From NCBI GenBank assembly GCA_947650795.1, contig CANSWR010000005.1, positions 1 to 49,126 on the forward strand: 49,126 nt of DNA, given 5' to 3'. Made by a program: the position numbers and the translations under genes. This DNA is from an uncultured Bacillota bacterium (GTDB taxonomy: Bacteria; Bacillota_I; Bacilli_A; RF39; UBA660). The notes under the pieces were generated by a model. The model was not told the origin of the DNA and did not search any database. It saw only the letters and a list, made by a program, of their open reading frames with translations. Below are positions 15,256 through 23,581 of this stretch, piece after piece. Numbering within the stretch: the first letter of the stretch is position 1; each line of letters begins with the position of its first letter.

Positions 15256-15783
15256 ATGAAAGAGTCAATAGGTGGTACTTGGTTACTTGGATTTGTTTTA
15301 GTGTTTATTGTAATTTTTTCTGCTTATTTGGCTGTTTCTATAAATTACACTAAAGCTTTTAAAGTAAAAAATAGAATAATCAATATAATAGAGGAAAATG
15401 AAGGATATACTATGTATCAACAATCTATGGGTGGGCATGGTTATAATTTTGAAACTATGCCAGATGAACAGTTAATGAGTATTAATAGTACAGATGCAAA
15501 AATATTCTATTATTTAAAAGATATTGGATATTCTAGAGATAATGTGACAGAGCAAAATGCTGATAAGTGTTTTGATGGAGATTCTGATTCATACCGTGTT
15601 GGTGGATATTGTGTACAAAAAGTTTGTAGTGGTCAAGGAGCTTATTATAAGGTTATGAGTTTTATTAAGTTTCAACTTCCACTTATTAATTTTAAACTTA
15701 TGATACCGATTAGTGGTGAAACAAAAACAATATTTCATACACAAGATAATGACTATTTTAAATGTCGTAGATTAGATAATTAA
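15256..15783 (+). CDS. TadE/F-like pseudopilin
   Basis: The 175-residue protein begins MKESIGGTW, then one hydrophobic helix (about 9-30), the segment NYTKAFKVKNRIINIIEENEG typical of TadE/F-like minor pilins, and an extracellular domain with cysteines (ADKCFDG, GGYCVQKVCSGQG). The start is 24 bases after the pilin gene, which suggests cotranscription. It probably forms a minor or assembly-initiating subunit of the Tad-type pilus. Confidence 0.7.
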   Translation: MKESIGGTWLLGFVLVFIVIFSAYLAVSINYTKAFKVKNRIINIIEENEGYTMYQQSMGGHGYNFETMPDEQLMSINSTDAKIFYYLKDIGYSRDNVTEQNADKCFDGDSDSYRVGGYCVQKVCSGQGAYYKVMSFIKFQLPLINFKLMIPISGETKTIFHTQDNDYFKCRRLDN

Positions 15784-15795
15784 AGGAAGGTTTTT

Positions 15796-16785
15796 ATGAA
15801 TGTTATAATAGCAAATAAGTATAAAGAGATGTTAAGCGGTTTGGATATTGAAATAATTAAGTCTTTAGAAGGTGTTTATGATATAGACTATGTTATAAAT
15901 GAATTTTCTAATTTCTATTTTGATAGAATGATTTTAGATATCACTGCTCTTAGAGATTATGAAAATATTGATACTTTACAAAAATTAAGTATTAGTTTAG
16001 ATATGGGAAAAGTAATACTTTTGCTTGCAGATTCTGATGAAAGTTCTACTAGTGGATATTTATCTAAATTAATATCTATGGGAATTTATAATTTTACTAG
16101 AAATCTTGAAGGAGTTAAGTATTTATTACAGAATCCTAATAGTTATAGAGATGTCGCTCATATACATAATGTAAATGCTAGTAGTTCTTATATAGATGAG
16201 AGTTTATCTAATAAGACAAGAGTAATAGGAATTAAAAACCTTACGGATGGCGCAGGTGCTACGACGTTATGTTATATTATAAAAAAGCATTTAGAAGATA
16301 ATTATAGCGTATGTGCTTTAGAGGTAGATAAGAGGGATTTCTTCTATTTTGATGAAAAAGAAATGTATTCTACTTCATCAATGGATTTACCTAAAGAGAT
16401 TATGAAAAGAAGAGAATATAATATCATTTTGATAGATTTAAATAATTATAGTGATCCTGCTATATGTAACGATGTAATTTATTTAATTGAACCATCTATA
16501 CTTAAATTAAATAAATTGATGAAGAGGGATAGAAGAGTATTTGAAAAACATGCAAATGATAAAATAGTTCTTAATAAGAGTAATATATCTCAAAGCGACT
16601 TAAATGTTTTTGAATATGAAGCTAAAGCTAAAATATTTTATAATATACCAGCTTTAGATGAGAGAAGAAATACAAATAGAGAAGTTAATGGATTTTTGTC
16701 TAAATTAGGTTTTGCTAAACAGAGTATTGGAGCAGACGATGATGATAGTGCAAAAAATAAATTACTTGGAATGTTTAAATTTTAG
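15796..16785 (+). CDS. TadZ/CpaE-like protein with degenerate P-loop
   Basis: The 329-residue protein has an N-terminal receiver-like half (residues about 1-110: FYFDRMILDITALRDY, VILLLADSDE) and a MinD/ParA-like half, as in TadZ/CpaE, which place Tad systems in the cell. The expected deviant Walker A motif KGGxGKTT reads NLTDGAGATT (148-157), so the conserved lysines are missing. The later strand NIILIDLNNY and YLIEPSI fit the MinD fold. It follows the pseudopilin after 12 bases. ATP hydrolysis is doubtful; a structural or localisation role is likely. Confidence 0.72.
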   Translation: MNVIIANKYKEMLSGLDIEIIKSLEGVYDIDYVINEFSNFYFDRMILDITALRDYENIDTLQKLSISLDMGKVILLLADSDESSTSGYLSKLISMGIYNFTRNLEGVKYLLQNPNSYRDVAHIHNVNASSSYIDESLSNKTRVIGIKNLTDGAGATTLCYIIKKHLEDNYSVCALEVDKRDFFYFDEKEMYSTSSMDLPKEIMKRREYNIILIDLNNYSDPAICNDVIYLIEPSILKLNKLMKRDRRVFEKHANDKIVLNKSNISQSDLNVFEYEAKAKIFYNIPALDERRNTNREVNGFLSKLGFAKQSIGADDDDSAKNKLLGMFKF

Positions 16786-16806
16786 TGTAAATATAGTGTA
16801 TTATGT

Positions 16807-16835
16807 TTGACATTGAAGCTAAGTTATATTAAAAT
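16807..16835 (+). promoter_or_regulatory. Promoter of the VirB2-like pilin gene
   Basis: TTGACA (16807-16812), 17 bases, TAAAAT (16830-16835): perfect -35 and near-perfect -10. AAGGAGAG follows before the start. No terminator is visible between the TadZ-like gene and this promoter. Confidence 0.8.
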
Positions 16836-16864
16836 TTAGTTATATAGAAGAAGGAGAGAAATTT

Positions 16865-17302
16865 ATGAATTTAGGGAATATGTTTAGTTTTATGGAAACT
16901 GCTGAGGGATTATGTGGTACTTTAGCTCCTGTTTGGACAATATTTGGATATATAATTTTTGCGATTAAGGTCGTAGTACCATTGTTATTGATTGTTACTG
17001 GTATGATAGCGTTGGCTCAGGCAGTAATGAAACAAGATGAAAAAGACATAAAGAAAGCTCAAGGAATTTTGATTCAAAAGCTTATTGCAGCAGTACTTGT
17101 TTATTTAGTTATTACTATTACAGGAGTTGTAGTAGGATTAGTTATGGGTGGTAATGCTGATTGGAAAGGCTGCGCAAAATGTGCATTTCATCCATTTGAT
17201 ACTTCATGTGGAATAACTGGTGGATCAACTGGGGATACTAGCGATTACGGTCAAGGAACGCCTTCTGGTGGACAAGATCAAAATCCTGCTGGTGGTAATT
17301 AG
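16865..17302 (+). CDS. VirB2-like T4SS pilin candidate
   Basis: The 145-residue protein has two hydrophobic helices (about 24-47 and 68-94) joined by a short charged cytoplasmic loop (KQDEKDIKKAQ), the layout of VirB2/TrbC-type pilins. An extracellular tail carries four cysteines (GCAKCAF...TSCG... plus LCGT before the first helix) and a Gly/Gln/Ser-rich end. It has its own promoter and terminator, as expected of an abundant subunit. The two-helix block resembles the C-terminus of the next gene. Assignment rests on topology and context, not on a diagnostic motif. Confidence 0.68.
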   Translation: MNLGNMFSFMETAEGLCGTLAPVWTIFGYIIFAIKVVVPLLLIVTGMIALAQAVMKQDEKDIKKAQGILIQKLIAAVLVYLVITITGVVVGLVMGGNADWKGCAKCAFHPFDTSCGITGGSTGDTSDYGQGTPSGGQDQNPAGGN

Positions 17303-17313
17303 TAATATATATT

Positions 17314-17347
17314 AAAAGTTGTAGGGATATCTTATAGCTTTTATTTT
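17314..17347 (+). terminator. Terminator of the VirB2-like gene
   Basis: AAAAGTTGTA (17314-17323) pairs with TATAGCTTTT (17333-17342) with two wobble pairs, then ATTTTT. Confidence 0.6.
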
Positions 17348-17374
17348 TATCTTATAATTTTAATTGATACAAAT

Positions 17375-17399
17375 AAGTACTTTAATAAGTGCTTTTTTT
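17375..17399 (+). terminator. Second terminator before the 17433 gene
   Basis: AAGTACTT (17375-17382), loop TAAT, AAGTGCTT (17387-17394) with one wobble pair, then TTTTT. It is placed in tandem with the hairpin at 17314. Confidence 0.65.
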
Positions 17400-17403
17400 A
17401 TGT

Positions 17404-17409
17404 TATAAT
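17404..17409 (+). promoter_or_regulatory. -10 box before the 17433 gene
   Basis: TATAAT at 17404-17409 lies right after the tandem terminators; no good -35 is visible (T-rich). GAGGTG precedes the start codon at 17433. Confidence 0.4.
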
Positions 17410-17432
17410 GTATTCAACTAATGAGGTGTTAT

Positions 17433-18689
17433 ATGAAAAAATCTTTTGTTATTGTTTTTATGTTTTTATTTAGTTTATTCGTCTTTTCTTTAGAGCTTAA
17501 AGCAGAATCTAAAACTTGTAAATACAAGAATCCTTTTGGAGAAGAAGATTTAATTTTAGTATTTACTGATACACCTTATGATTATTATTACTATTTAACT
17601 GGTAATCATGCTCCAAGAGAAGAAATAGCAAGTGGAATGTATATAGATCCTACTAAAAGCACTTTTAGTAAGTTTTATGTTGGTACACGTGCTCTTAGAT
17701 CGCCACATACATATTATCAGTCTTCTGGTTCTGTAAATCTTTATAATGCTAATTGGATTTTTTCAAATTCTATGGTAGGTAATAAACTTTCAAGTGATGA
17801 TTCATGTCCTTCGATTACATATAGTAAATATACTATAAATGATGGGGCTCCAACAGTTGTTTTGCATGCTGGTAGAGATAATGATTGTTCCAGTGGTTAT
17901 GCTAGTTGTAGTGCTTTAGAATTAGTTCAGTCAGGCGAGGGAGAAACGGTAGGATCTTGTATTATACCTGTTACTTATAAAGATGTATCTCAAACTATAA
18001 CTTTAACATCGTATACTGATGGCTCAGTTATGTATTCTTTTTCTTCAGGAGGTTCAGGAAAAGTTGATTTTGATGCTGAATATCCTATTTATTATTCTAA
18101 TTCTTCTCAAAGTGGAAATATTATGACATCTACAATTATTTATATTAAAAAAGATGATTTTAAAAATTTAGTTAGTCTTAGCAACTCTAATGTTTTGACA
18201 TGTATGAAACCAGTTGTTTGTTCTGAAACTTACAATCAATATAGAAAATCATTTTATTTATCTGACAATAGTTCGAATTGTCCAAAAGATGTTATGGGAA
18301 ATCCAAATTATAATGATGTAGATATATCTGGTAGTGGAGATTCTAATATAAATTCGGGATCAAGTGGAGGAAGTAATGTTAGTAAACCAGGTACTAATGT
18401 AGGAACCTGTGTTTCATATATTGGTCTAGTAGGAGCAGGAGATAATATTGCATCATTTCTTGATAATATATGGGATATTATTAAAGTTGGAAGTGTTATT
18501 TTAGTTATAGTGTTTGGAATGTTTGATTTTTCTAAAGCTGTAGCTAATGATAAAGAAAAAGTACCAGAAGTAGTCAAAAAAATAGCTTTAAGACTTCTTT
18601 TATTAGTAGCTTTATTGTTATTGCCTACAATAATAGATGCGATTGGAAAGCTTGCTGGTGTTAATGATGTATTATGTGGAATTAAATAA
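17433..18689 (+). CDS. Exported ectodomain fused to a VirB2-like two-helix domain
   Basis: ATG 17433 follows GAGGTGTTAT and starts a clear signal peptide (MKKSFVIVFMFLFSLFVFS). The 418-residue protein has a large beta-rich, cysteine-containing extracellular part (about 25-310), a Gly/Ser linker, then two hydrophobic helices (about 350-372 and 388-410) separated by a charged loop (KAVANDKEKVPEVVKK). This C-terminal block resembles the complete VirB2-like protein at 16865. The arrangement suggests a pilin-like subunit or channel component that displays a large domain outside. It heads the run 17433-27534, which lacks internal terminators. Confidence 0.68.
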   Translation: MKKSFVIVFMFLFSLFVFSLELKAESKTCKYKNPFGEEDLILVFTDTPYDYYYYLTGNHAPREEIASGMYIDPTKSTFSKFYVGTRALRSPHTYYQSSGSVNLYNANWIFSNSMVGNKLSSDDSCPSITYSKYTINDGAPTVVLHAGRDNDCSSGYASCSALELVQSGEGETVGSCIIPVTYKDVSQTITLTSYTDGSVMYSFSSGGSGKVDFDAEYPIYYSNSSQSGNIMTSTIIYIKKDDFKNLVSLSNSNVLTCMKPVVCSETYNQYRKSFYLSDNSSNCPKDVMGNPNYNDVDISGSGDSNINSGSSGGSNVSKPGTNVGTCVSYIGLVGAGDNIASFLDNIWDIIKVGSVILVIVFGMFDFSKAVANDKEKVPEVVKKIALRLLLLVALLLLPTIIDAIGKLAGVNDVLCGIK

Positions 18690-18702
18690 ATAGGGAGGTC
18701 TT

Positions 18703-20892
18703 ATGAAATATAGATTACTAAAAAATGTTACTAGTATAATGGGCTTTTCTATTCCTATTATATCTGAATTATGTATATTTATAGATTGGGCTATATATGC
18801 GGTTGCTAGTATGGCCTTACAAACTTTTTATAAAATGGCAGAGATATCAGCTAATATGTTTAGTGCAACAGCTCAAAGTAATGCAGTTGCTACAATGGAA
18901 AGTATTTTGAGTAGAGTTATGGTACTTGCTGGAGTTTTTGCGTTGTTTAGATTAGGAATAATGTTAATAAATTATATGATATCTCCAGAAAATACTAAAA
19001 AACTAGGTCAAACTGGTACAGATTTTGTTAAAAGTGTTATTATTGCTGTTGTTTTGTTAGCAGCTAGTAAGACTATTTTTACTCAGTTAGGTAAGTTTCA
19101 ATGGTTAGTTATAAATAATGATAAGCTTATACCAAAGTTGGTTTATGGAACTGACGAGAATCCAGTGACATATTCTGATAAGAAAGAAGCAGATATGTTT
19201 ACTAATAAAGTTTGGTCAGTATTTTTTCAACCAAATAATAAAGCAACATCAGGTGGTAAACAATCTTGGGAAAAAGTGAGAAACGCAGATGCAAATATAG
19301 CGTCTATGATAGGTAGAAATTATAATGAATTTGATTATTATCCATTTATTTCTGGTTTAGTTGGAATGATGCTTGTATATTATTTTGTTATTTTTTCTGT
19401 AGAATTAGGTTCTAGAGTTATAAAATTAGTAGTGTTACAGGTTTTATCTCCTATTCCAATCATTATGTCAGTAGATCCTAGTCAAAAAAATAAATTAACT
19501 AATTTTTGGAAAGCATATTTTGCTATTTATATTCAAATTTTTGTAAGAGTATTAACATTATATATAGCATTTATAGTTTTAGATATGCTTCAAGAAGCTT
19601 TGAAGGAATTTGGTAGTGGCTTAATTGCATCTACTAGGTTAATGGCAGGAAATTTTGTTATAGATGTAATTATGGTATTTGCTGTTTTTCAAGCTGCTAA
19701 GGAATTACCTAAAGTTGTTGAAGATGCCTTAGGTCTTAAATTAGGACTTCAAACTAGTGGAAAAGGTGGTTTTGCTAATTTAGTAGGAGGATTGATTGGT
19801 GGTTCTGTTGGACTTATAGGAGGCGGAATTGCTGGAGCAGTAGGTGCTTATGGGGGAAGCTTAGGAACAAGAATAAGTGCTGGATTAGTAGGTGGTGTAA
19901 CTGGATTATATCATGGTGCTAATGGGGGTAGTCGTGGAAAAGGCGTAGCAGATAGAGTTATGAAAGTAACTGGAGCTGTAAGAAAATCTAATGCATTAGG
20001 TGGTGCTATTAGGGCGACTGATGGAGCGTTTAATTATTTTAGAGGCGGAATAGAAAATGTATTTGGTGCGCAGAGAAGAGATCAAGCTACTTTGGAATCA
20101 TATGACAAACAAATAAAAGAACAAGATGATTATAAGAAAATGTATGAAAGTAAAAATGAGGGAAGAAGAAAAGAAATTTCAGATAGAGAAAAACAAATTC
20201 AAATTATTAATAGAGGAGAGCAGTTAAGAAATAATATTTTAAATGTGGCTAATAATTCATTTGTTCAAGATCATGGAAGTTTGGAAGCTTTTATGTCAAG
20301 GGATGCTGAATTAAGTAGATTAAAAGAGACAATAAGAATTAATAATGAAAATGGTTTCTATTTACGAGATGATAATGAAGATTATAGACAATTAGATTTA
20401 GATAGAGTAACACAAAGACAGAGTCAGTTAACTAGTCAATATGAAGGAATGAAAGAAACATATTTTGAGAATTTATTTAATGGCTCTACAGCTTCACAGA
20501 ATACGGATATTAGTACTGCTATGAATGAATATAATAATTATTTATCTGATAATGGATTACAAAATAGAGGAATTAGTTCTTATAGAGCTGTTCCAGGAGA
20601 TATAAATTCTGTTAAGAGATTTGATCAAATTAGAGATTTAGATAAGTTAGAAGTTAGAAATTTAGAAGCTGATATTAATAAGTATCAGAAAGAAATTCAA
20701 TTCTCTCAAACTAAATCTAATATGAGAGATGGTAGAAAGAAAGATATTGAAGCACAGAAAGAAAAATTTAAAAATGATCCAAGAACAAGAAGTCATGATA
20801 AAGATGTTAGAGCTACAGCACCTTTAGTGCCACCAAGACCAATAGGTGGACGACCACCTAGAGGACCTCACGGTCCTGGGCCAAGACCTTAG
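18703..20892 (+). CDS. VirB6/TrbL-like polytopic channel protein
   Basis: The 729-residue protein has about six membrane helices in residues 15-345 (for example MVLAGVFALFRLGIMLINYM, AIYIQIFVRVLTLYIAFIVL), typical of TrbL/VirB6-type T4SS core proteins. A glycine-zipper stretch (about 352-410, GGLIGGSVGLIGGGIAGAVG) follows, and then a long charged cytoplasmic tail with predicted coiled coil (about 455-690) that ends in a Pro/Gly/Arg tail. The tail is unusual for the family. The gene starts 13 bases after its predecessor, behind GGGAGG. Confidence 0.75.
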   Translation: MKYRLLKNVTSIMGFSIPIISELCIFIDWAIYAVASMALQTFYKMAEISANMFSATAQSNAVATMESILSRVMVLAGVFALFRLGIMLINYMISPENTKKLGQTGTDFVKSVIIAVVLLAASKTIFTQLGKFQWLVINNDKLIPKLVYGTDENPVTYSDKKEADMFTNKVWSVFFQPNNKATSGGKQSWEKVRNADANIASMIGRNYNEFDYYPFISGLVGMMLVYYFVIFSVELGSRVIKLVVLQVLSPIPIIMSVDPSQKNKLTNFWKAYFAIYIQIFVRVLTLYIAFIVLDMLQEALKEFGSGLIASTRLMAGNFVIDVIMVFAVFQAAKELPKVVEDALGLKLGLQTSGKGGFANLVGGLIGGSVGLIGGGIAGAVGAYGGSLGTRISAGLVGGVTGLYHGANGGSRGKGVADRVMKVTGAVRKSNALGGAIRATDGAFNYFRGGIENVFGAQRRDQATLESYDKQIKEQDDYKKMYESKNEGRRKEISDREKQIQIINRGEQLRNNILNVANNSFVQDHGSLEAFMSRDAELSRLKETIRINNENGFYLRDDNEDYRQLDLDRVTQRQSQLTSQYEGMKETYFENLFNGSTASQNTDISTAMNEYNNYLSDNGLQNRGISSYRAVPGDINSVKRFDQIRDLDKLEVRNLEADINKYQKEIQFSQTKSNMRDGRKKDIEAQKEKFKNDPRTRSHDKDVRATAPLVPPRPIGGRPPRGPHGPGPRP

Positions 20893-20909
20893 AAAGGAGA
20901 AAAGAATAA

Positions 20910-21233
20910 ATGAGAAATGATATATATTTAATACCAGCTAATAGTAAAAAAGGGCAGTTAATATTTAATTTATTTAGAGGAATAGATTTAGCAATATTTG
21001 CACTAGGCTTAGGCTTATCTATAATATTCTTTATAGTATTGCAAGACTTCAATGATTTAGTTACTTCTCTTCTAAAAATATTACCTGCTTGTTTAGGGGG
21101 GTTCTTGGTAGTTCCTATTCCTAATTATCATAATGTTTTAGAATTTACAAAAGATATGTTTAAATTCTTCTTTAACAGAAGGGTATATAAATGGAAAGGA
21201 TGGTGTGTTAGAAATGAGTACGGCGAAGATTAA
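20910..21233 (+). CDS. VirB3/PrgI-like small membrane protein
   Basis: The 107-residue protein has two membrane helices (about 27-46 and 53-73) flanked by short polar ends (MRNDIYLIPANSKKG..., FNRRVYKWKGWC). Size, topology and position immediately before VirB4 match VirB3 and the Gram-positive PrgI/TcpE type. Its end overlaps the VirB4 N-terminal ORF by 20 bases, so translation is probably coupled. Confidence 0.72.
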   Translation: MRNDIYLIPANSKKGQLIFNLFRGIDLAIFALGLGLSIIFFIVLQDFNDLVTSLLKILPACLGGFLVVPIPNYHNVLEFTKDMFKFFFNRRVYKWKGWCVRNEYGED

Positions 21234-21780
21234 TAAAAAAAGTCAAAGATATGCTGAGAATTGGGTTCCTGTTAAATCAATCTTAAATGGTTGTATTCAG
21301 TTAGATGATGGAATGCAAGTTACAGGTGTTAAAATACAACCTAAAAATATATTTATAATGGATTATGATAGTCAGAAAAATGTCATTTATAATCTTAGAA
21401 ATTTCTATAATACTTTAGATTATGAATTTTGGATTATATGTGCTGATAGACCTGTAGATATAAACATTTATTTAAGTCAACTCCAGCTTTTATATAATAA
21501 TGTTACTACTCCAGTTATGAAAAAATTGATAATGCAAGATATAAATAAAGCTAATTTGTTTATGAGTAAAGAAATTGGCGTAGCTGATACAGAGTATTTT
21601 ATATTATTTAGAGAGAAAAGACCTGAGATTATTCATAAAAGAATACAGAATATTATTAGTGGTTTGGCATCTTGTGGACTTAATTCTTCACAAACTAGTA
21701 ATGATGATTTGCGAGTATTACTAGATGGTTTCTTCAATGATGGACGTAGAACTGAGTTTGGGACGGTGATTAGCGAATGA
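21214..21780 (+). CDS. VirB4 N-terminal part, encoded as a separate ORF
   Basis: ATG 21214 is preferred over the GTG at 21205. The 188-residue product (MSTAKINKK..., WVPVKSILNGCIQLDDG, VTGVKIQPKNIF) matches the start of Gram-positive VirB4/TraC-like ATPases, which carry this domain before the P-loop part. Its stop overlaps the ATG of the next ORF as ATGA. The clean overlap argues for a real split gene rather than decay; the two proteins would assemble as one ATPase. Confidence 0.72.
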   Translation: MSTAKINKKSQRYAENWVPVKSILNGCIQLDDGMQVTGVKIQPKNIFIMDYDSQKNVIYNLRNFYNTLDYEFWIICADRPVDINIYLSQLQLLYNNVTTPVMKKLIMQDINKANLFMSKEIGVADTEYFILFREKRPEIIHKRIQNIISGLASCGLNSSQTSNDDLRVLLDGFFNDGRRTEFGTVISE

Positions 21781-23561
21781 ATTTAAAAAGTCAGTTAGCT
21801 CCTAAAGGGTTAGAATTTAGAGCTGGGGATATGGTTATTGGAGATAAATATTGTTGTTTTCTTACAATAATAAGTTATCCTAAAATGATTAATGAAGGGT
21901 ATTTAGCTAATTTAACTCAATATTCTGGTATTAAGGTTATTATTAAACATATTCCTATACAATTTTCTGTTCTTAGTAAAATGCTTAATAAAGAAATTGC
22001 AGATATGAAAGTAAAATATCAAAGCGAACATGATAGAACTATGCAAGAAAAGATTAGACAAGATTATGAAAGTATAGAGAATTTTATAAGTATGCTTACA
22101 GCAACACAGGCTAGAATATTTGATTTTCAGATGCATATAATGGTTCTTGCTGATAGTCAGGAAGAATTAGAAAATAAGAAATTACAAGTTAAAAATTATT
22201 TGGATGCTATGGGAATGAGAGGAGTAGTATTAAGATTTGAGCAAGAAAAAATATTAAAATCTTGTTTACCGATATTCCCTTATAATGATTTGGAAGAGAG
22301 AATAGGTACACCGATTCCAAGTGTTACTATGTCAGCTATGTATCCTTTTGTATTTGATAGTATTAAGGATCCTGGGCTTTCATGTTTACTTGGTGTAGAT
22401 TTCTCTGGTGGTATTATTCTTTTTAATCAATTTTTGTATCAAATTAAAAAAGAGTTTAATAGAAATAATGCAAATATTATTATGTTAGGTACTTCTGGTA
22501 GTGGTAAATCTACTGCTGCAAAACTTTTACTTAGAACTAATATTAGAAACGGTCATAAGATAGTTGCTATAGATCCAGAAGGAGAACTCGGTGATATGAC
22601 TAGACTTTATGGTGGTGACTTTATAGATTTAGGACGTGGTGGAGAATTCGGTATGATAAATCCGCTTGAGGTAATTGTTGATACAGATGAAGAAGAGATT
22701 GCTCAAGGTCTTGGATATACTATTTTAACTAGAACTCTTCAAACTTTAAAGGCATTTATGAAATATTACAGTCCTGATATACCAGAAGATGTTTTAACTT
22801 TGTTTAGTGAAGTGGTACAAGATACTTATAAACGTTATAAGATAGATTATGATACTGATTTTAGTAAGTTTACAAGTGAGGATTATCCTACTTTTGATGA
22901 TGTTTATGCTACTATTAAAGGTAGACTTATAAGTATGACAGAAAAGACACATGAAAGAGAAATAATGGAAAGACTTGAATTAAAAATTAGACCTCTTACT
23001 AAAGAGTTACGTTACTACTTTACTGGTCATACTACTGTACAACCTGATAGTGACTTTATTGTATTTAATATAAAAGAATTAATGAATAGTGATGTTAATA
23101 TTAAAAATGCACTTTTCTTTAATATCTTAAAACATGCTTGGGGATTATGTCTTGATAAATCAACTAATACTGTTTTGATGGTTGATGAAGCACATACACT
23201 TTTAGCTGATAAGAATACACTTGGTGCTGAATTTTTGGCCCAAGTTCAAAGAAGAAGTCGTAAGTATAATACAGGTACTATTATAATAACGCAGCAACCT
23301 ACAGATTTTGCTAGTCCTGAAGTAATCGTTCATGGTAAAGCAATATTTGATAATGCAGCTTATTATTTAGTAATGGGACTTAAAAAACAGGCAGTAGAAG
23401 ATTTAAGTAGATTAGTTGATCTTAATGATCAAGAAATGGATTCTATTAAAAGATATAATCAAGGAGAAGCTCTCTTTATATGTGGTAGTAGAAGAATGAG
23501 AATTAATGTTATAGTTACTCAGGAGGAATTAGATTCTTTTGGAAGTGGTGGAGGACTATAA
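21777..23561 (+). CDS. virB4: VirB4-type T4SS ATPase, catalytic part
   Basis: The 594-residue protein has Walker A GTSGSGKST at 238-246, Walker B VLMVDEAH with Asp470/Glu471, and the family segments DPEGELGDMTRLYGGDFIDLG, RRSRKYNTG and ITQQPTDF. VirB4 ATPases energise assembly and transport in type IV secretion. The first about 200 residues continue the N-terminal domain begun by the upstream ORF. Translation is coupled by the ATGA overlap. Confidence 0.93.
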   Translation: MNLKSQLAPKGLEFRAGDMVIGDKYCCFLTIISYPKMINEGYLANLTQYSGIKVIIKHIPIQFSVLSKMLNKEIADMKVKYQSEHDRTMQEKIRQDYESIENFISMLTATQARIFDFQMHIMVLADSQEELENKKLQVKNYLDAMGMRGVVLRFEQEKILKSCLPIFPYNDLEERIGTPIPSVTMSAMYPFVFDSIKDPGLSCLLGVDFSGGIILFNQFLYQIKKEFNRNNANIIMLGTSGSGKSTAAKLLLRTNIRNGHKIVAIDPEGELGDMTRLYGGDFIDLGRGGEFGMINPLEVIVDTDEEEIAQGLGYTILTRTLQTLKAFMKYYSPDIPEDVLTLFSEVVQDTYKRYKIDYDTDFSKFTSEDYPTFDDVYATIKGRLISMTEKTHEREIMERLELKIRPLTKELRYYFTGHTTVQPDSDFIVFNIKELMNSDVNIKNALFFNILKHAWGLCLDKSTNTVLMVDEAHTLLADKNTLGAEFLAQVQRRSRKYNTGTIIITQQPTDFASPEVIVHGKAIFDNAAYYLVMGLKKQAVEDLSRLVDLNDQEMDSIKRYNQGEALFICGSRRMRINVIVTQEELDSFGSGGGL

Positions 23562-23581
23562 GCCAAAAAATGGTGGTGTAG

